The notes under the pieces were generated by a model. It saw only the letters and a program-made list of their open reading frames with translations, was not told the DNA's origin and did no database searches. This document shows, one piece after another, positions 6,525 to 9,048 of a stretch of 9,048 nucleotides of DNA. The stretch is taken from assembly GCA_030590405.1 (NCBI GenBank), contig JAUUYO010000144.1:1-9048 (forward strand). The letters run 5' to 3'. The translations under genes were made by a program, and so were the position numbers. Each line of letters starts with the position of its first letter. The first letter of the stretch is position 1. Source of the DNA: Kangiellaceae bacterium (GTDB lineage Bacteria; Pseudomonadota; Gammaproteobacteria; Enterobacterales; Kangiellaceae).

Positions 6525-7486
6525 CTTGCTTTGTGGTTTTCTCGATAAATCATGTAAATATCGGCGCGGGAATAATTTGATTTTTGTTGGGGAGGGGCAG
6601 CTTCGACAAATCCGACATTATCATACAAATTAAGAGCGGGGATCAGCTGGCGATTAGACTCTAAAAATAGCCCTTTAAAGTCGGTCGCCTGATATTGCTG
6701 AATAGCCGCATTCACCAACTTTTCACCAATGCCCAACCCTTGATAGGCACTGTCCACTGCCATTTTTGAAAGTTCCAGCTGATGATTTTGGGCGGCGATC
6801 AATGCCACAGTGCCGATCACTTTACCCTTATCACGGGCCATTAAAATATAACCTCCAGGCTCGATAATGTACTTTTTCGGTTGCGACAAAATCTGGTGGT
6901 CAATATCCTCCACATAAAAATATTTTTCAAGCCAGGCTCGATTGAGCTGATAAAATTGCTCTGTATGTTGGTCTTCAAAATGGACAATCTCGATAGAATT
7001 AGTGATCCGCTCCCGGCGTAAATCGGCCATTCTCTCGATTAGGTTTTGTTGTGATAATTGTCTTTCGAGTAGTTCGATACTGCTCATCAGATTGCCGCCG
7101 GAGATCAGCATCAAACGTCCAAGAACCGTTTGTAAATCATGCCAAATCGGCGCAAGTTTATCGAATAGCTCGAATCCTGTCGGAGTAATGCTCAGTAAGC
7201 GACGCCGCTCATCGGCTTTATCTGTATGGTGATAAAGCCAACCTTTTTGTTCGAGCTTTTTACTCATTTGACTAATCGCCGGATGAGTCTGGCCTAACAT
7301 TTCAGCTAACTCGGTCACTGACATAGATTCGTTTTCGTTCAGTAGTTGTAACAGTGGGAAATTTCGAGCTTGAAAATGGATCTTCTCTTCGGCATAAACA
7401 TCATCAATTTGACGATAAAGACTGTTACTAAGGCGTTTTAGACGAGAGCCAAGCCCGAGCACTCCCAAATCATTGAGGTTTTTCAA
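6512..7486 (-). CDS. MarR-family regulator fused to GNAT acetyltransferase
   Basis: This encodes 324 residues. The N-terminal half is a MarR winged helix: the LGSRLKRLSNSLYRQ helix (11-25), the DNA-reading helix QTHPAISQMSKKLEQKGWL (66-84) and a wing containing DKADERRRLLSITPTG (89-104). The C-terminal half (about 166-315) is a GNAT domain. It carries the acetyl-CoA loop YQGLGIGEKL (248-257) and motif B ESNRQLIPALNLYDNVGF (276-293). Such fusions are a known family whose ligands and acetyl acceptors are mostly undefined. The start is TTG at 7486: a TAA two codons upstream excludes a longer form, and the resulting N-terminus has the family's usual length. The ATG at 7500 is in another frame and ends after five codons. 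The leader region carries a TTGACA box and dyads, suggesting that the protein controls its own gene. Confidence 0.92.
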   Translation of the reverse strand: MKNLNDLGVLGLGSRLKRLSNSLYRQIDDVYAEEKIHFQARNFPLLQLLNENESMSVTELAEMLGQTHPAISQMSKKLEQKGWLYHHTDKADERRRLLSITPTGFELFDKLAPIWHDLQTVLGRLMLISGGNLMSSIELLERQLSQQNLIERMADLRRERITNSIEIVHFEDQHTEQFYQLNRAWLEKYFYVEDIDHQILSQPKKYIIEPGGYILMARDKGKVIGTVALIAAQNHQLELSKMAVDSAYQGLGIGEKLVNAAIQQYQATDFKGLFLESNRQLIPALNLYDNVGFVEAAPPQQKSNYSRADIYMIYRENHKASKIA

Positions 7487-7522
7487 TATTTATTTCTCAT
7501 ATTTCGAGCGATTAATCAATGT

Positions 7523-7542
7523 CTTTCTACAATATTAGAAAG
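7523..7542. promoter_or_regulatory. 20-bp dyad upstream of the MarR-GNAT gene, candidate operator
   Basis: CTTTCTA (7523-7529) and TAGAAAG (7536-7542) are perfect 7-bp inverted arms around the centre CAATAT. The dyad lies 37 bp before the TTG start of the regulator gene. Its size and AT-richness suit a MarR dimer site, and MarR proteins commonly repress themselves. This is inference from position and symmetry. Confidence 0.4.
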
Positions 7543-7561
7543 TTCTCAGTCACCATAATTA

Positions 7562-7591
7562 TTCCTAAAAAGACTGCGCAATGTGTGTCAA
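7562..7591 (-). promoter_or_regulatory. Possible promoter of the MarR-GNAT gene
   Basis: A perfect TTGACA (minus strand, 7586-7591) lies about 100 bp before the regulator start. At 18 bp spacing the -10 would be TAGGAA (7562-7567), matching only three of six bases. The promoter would therefore be weak or activator-dependent. The 20-bp dyad would sit just downstream of the start point. Confidence 0.4.
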
Positions 7592-7608
7592 CCCCAATTA
7601 GGTAAGTG

Positions 7609-7618
7609 ATTACGTAAT
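7609..7618. promoter_or_regulatory. Perfect 10-bp palindrome ATTACGTAAT
   Basis: ATTACGTAAT is self-complementary and lies 17 bp upstream of the TTGACA box of the MarR-GNAT gene. It is a plausible regulator site but short enough to arise by chance in AT-rich DNA. Confidence 0.25.
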
Positions 7619-7663
7619 TAAACCTTAACAATAGGCTATTGCTTTGGCAAGTGTTTTTAGTGA

Positions 7664-7775
7664 GTGGATAGTATTTTAAGTGGATACTATTTTAGGTGGA
7701 TACTATTTTAGGTGGATACTATTTTAGGTGGATACTATTTTAAGTGGATACTATTTTAAGTGGATAATATTAACC
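7664..7775. repeat. Tandem array: seven 16-bp units, GTGGATACTATTTTA(A/G)
   Basis: Six full units start at 7664, 7680, 7696, 7712, 7728 and 7744. A seventh, degenerate one starts at 7760 (GTGGATAATATTAACC). The units at 7680-7743 are almost identical and vary only in the last base (A or G); the first unit has a C-to-G change (GTGGATAGTATTTTAA). The array starts 16 bp past the stop of the HDOD-GAF gene and ends 177 bp before the start of the MarR-GNAT gene. Near-identity suggests recent expansion by slippage or continued homogenisation. Each unit carries GTGGATA, whose complement TATCCAC is the core of the DnaA box. Confidence 0.95.
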
Positions 7776-7791
7776 AAAATTAACACCGCAA

Positions 7792-9048
7792 CTAACCGCC
7801 CTTAAGCGAGCGTAAATGGCTCCTGGCTTGATAAACAAACAACTTAAACGCCGCAACTTGTTCCACTGACAACGCTTGCCCTGACTCGCCATTATCCGCA
7901 TACAAGCAACCGATAACTTTATTTTCAACTAACAAGGGTCCCCAAATGGAATCTGAATTGTGGAGTTGCTTAATAATTTCGCGGCGGGTTTTGCTTTTTT
8001 CTCTTAACTTGCGCAATAACACAATATTGCGATTAATCAGCACACTTTGTTGTATTTCTGGGATTTGAGTCGCACAGTTAAAATCAAAACTGGGCTTGAC
8101 CTGGCTATTATTTCGCTCGATAACATGTTTTGCAAAAAGTCTCGAACGCTGAGGATTGAGTAGCCCAATCAGGCAGCAATTGAAACCGGCTCCTCTGGAC
8201 AGGCCTTCCAGCAGTAATTGTAAGGCCATATTAATATCAAATTTTTCTTGTACTAAACTGGATAACTCCATGATGGTATCCAATTGATTGGATTTTGAAA
8301 TAACGATTTTAAAGGGTGATTCTTTGGTTTCTGCCGATTTGCTATTATCGTTTCCAGGCAATTCAAGACCAAAATTTTTAAGGCTTTTTTTAGTTGTCTC
8401 AGCAGCTTCTAACAGTCGTTCATGCACCACTTCCGGCGATTTACTGCAAAAACGGGCCAGAGTTTTTGCATGGCTTTGCAACGCGATATCGATCCCTTTC
8501 TGTTCACATGACAAGGCAAAACTGTTGGCGAGTAAAGCTGAGCGACAAACGCTGGTTTCGGTATAGTTTCCTGCCAGCATTTCCCCAATCATCGGCGCGA
8601 TCCCCCAGGAATGACACAGCGCTAAAGTCAATTCATTAAAATAACAACCGAGCAGATCTTTTTCTTCACCGCCTTCAAATGGGTAAGTCTCGATTAGACT
8701 GGTCATTATCTTGTCACTCGGAGTTAGGGAGGAATAAAGCGATATTTCACCTATATTGAGTAATAATGCCGAAATAAATATCTCTTCGACTCCTTTATCC
8801 CCTCGAATATTGGCTATTTCTTTGGCCTGGATCGCGGCGTGAAATGAACGTGCCAGTACCGACTTGAGTGTTTTAGACGTATTACCTTTTAAAAAATTCT
8901 CTAGCAACAAACAACTGGTGCATATTTCTTTGATGGTCTTATGACCCAGCAACATCACCCCACGACTGACCGTTCTGATGGTATTTCCATAATGGTTAAA
9001 CTGTACGCTGTTGGCTAGTTTAAGCACCGATGCCGTAAGGCTGGGGTC
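7792..9048 (-). CDS. HDOD-GAF signalling protein (5' end outside window)
   Basis: The frame is open through the right edge. The GTG at 9027 is not a likely start, because the seven codons before it extend the typical HDOD core as DPSLTASVLKLANS. At least 418 residues are therefore visible and the N-terminus is missing. The HDOD part covers most of the first 215 residues. Where catalytic HD hydrolases have an HD pair, this protein has LLLNIG (88-93, counted from the GTG), so it is most likely a binding or scaffolding module, as is usual for HDOD proteins. A polar linker (about 222-240) leads to a GAF sensor domain (about 248-405), whose end WGPLLVENKVIGCLYADN is characteristic. Members of this group act in signalling and are often linked to motility or second messengers. 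The partner and ligand are unknown here. The gene ends with TAG, 16 bp before the tandem array. Confidence 0.88.
   Translation of the reverse strand, partial: DPSLTASVLKLANSVQFNHYGNTIRTVSRGVMLLGHKTIKEICTSCLLLENFLKGNTSKTLKSVLARSFHAAIQAKEIANIRGDKGVEEIFISALLLNIGEISLYSSLTPSDKIMTSLIETYPFEGGEEKDLLGCYFNELTLALCHSWGIAPMIGEMLAGNYTETSVCRSALLANSFALSCEQKGIDIALQSHAKTLARFCSKSPEVVHERLLEAAETTKKSLKNFGLELPGNDNSKSAETKESPFKIVISKSNQLDTIMELSSLVQEKFDINMALQLLLEGLSRGAGFNCCLIGLLNPQRSRLFAKHVIERNNSQVKPSFDFNCATQIPEIQQSVLINRNIVLLRKLREKSKTRREIIKQLHNSDSIWGPLLVENKVIGCLYADNGESGQALSVEQVAAFKLFVYQARSHLRSLKGG

Larger units (their letters stand above)
7487..7791. other. Non-coding gap between HDOD-GAF and MarR-GNAT genes
   Basis: These 305 bp hold no credible gene. 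From right to left they contain the tandem array of 16-bp units (7664-7775), a stretch with the ATTACGTAAT palindrome, a TTGACA box, the 20-bp dyad, and the short untranslated leader of the MarR-GNAT gene. No clear intrinsic terminator is seen after the HDOD-GAF stop. Confidence 0.7.

Noticed and set aside
7483..7500. ATG at 7500 as the start of the MarR-GNAT gene
   Set aside because: It is in a different frame and meets TGA after five codons; the regulator frame itself has TAA two codons before the TTG.
7664..7775. Tandem repeats as a CRISPR array
   Set aside because: Units are 16 bp, directly abutting, with no unique spacers and no cas genes nearby.
8288..8639. Two overlapping plus-strand open frames
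   Set aside because: Both are antisense to the HDOD-GAF gene, overlap each other in different frames and show no recognisable protein features.
9025..9027. GTG as the start of the HDOD-GAF gene
   Set aside because: The codons before it continue the conserved HDOD core (DPSLTAS before VLKLANS), so the real start lies beyond the window.

Overview
The window reads as a chromosomal segment of a moderately AT-rich gammaproteobacterium. The main support is the block mltD / yafS-like methyltransferase / rnhA / dnaQ, a neighbourhood known from Escherichia and Pseudomonas. Usually gloB lies between mltD and the methyltransferase, but here it is absent. Gene density is high and every gene reads intact, apart from the two cut by the window edges. 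I see no RNA gene, insertion sequence, CRISPR array or prophage gene. The order could fit a Kangiella/Aliikangiella-type lineage, but that is a guess.

Layout. At 1-571 (+) is the 3' part of a gene for a DUF1501-like protein. It is followed 23 bp later by a TTG-started gene for a small helical-repeat (TPR-like) protein (595-1182, +). Converging on it is a minus-strand run of four genes transcribed leftward from about 4720: yafS-like methyltransferase (3861-4682), rnhA (3374-3814), dnaQ (2638-3345), and an unnamed membrane protein with an N-terminal eight-ligand zinc module and a C-terminal TPR-like domain (1207-2595). The gaps are 46, 28 and 42 bp, so these genes probably form one operon. mltD (4866-6497, +) diverges from it across a 183-bp promoter region that carries a near-consensus sigma70 promoter. 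A MarR-GNAT fusion regulator (6512-7486, -) converges on mltD. After a 305-bp non-coding gap lies the 3' part of an HDOD-GAF protein gene (7792-9048, -), cut by the right edge.

How the genes may work together. RNase HI and the DNA polymerase III epsilon proofreading subunit both serve chromosome replication. MltD is a cell-wall lytic transglycosylase. The MarR-GNAT and HDOD-GAF proteins are regulatory or signalling types. The two TPR-like proteins have no assigned role.

Most notable are three things. The 7487-7791 gap holds a tandem array of seven 16-bp units, each with a core resembling a DnaA box, lying upstream of the MarR-GNAT gene, whose leader carries dyad symmetries. Non-ATG starts are frequent: of the seven genes with a visible 5' end, only dnaQ has an uncontested ATG. 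The zinc-module/membrane/TPR protein is uncharacterised and probably co-transcribed with dnaQ.
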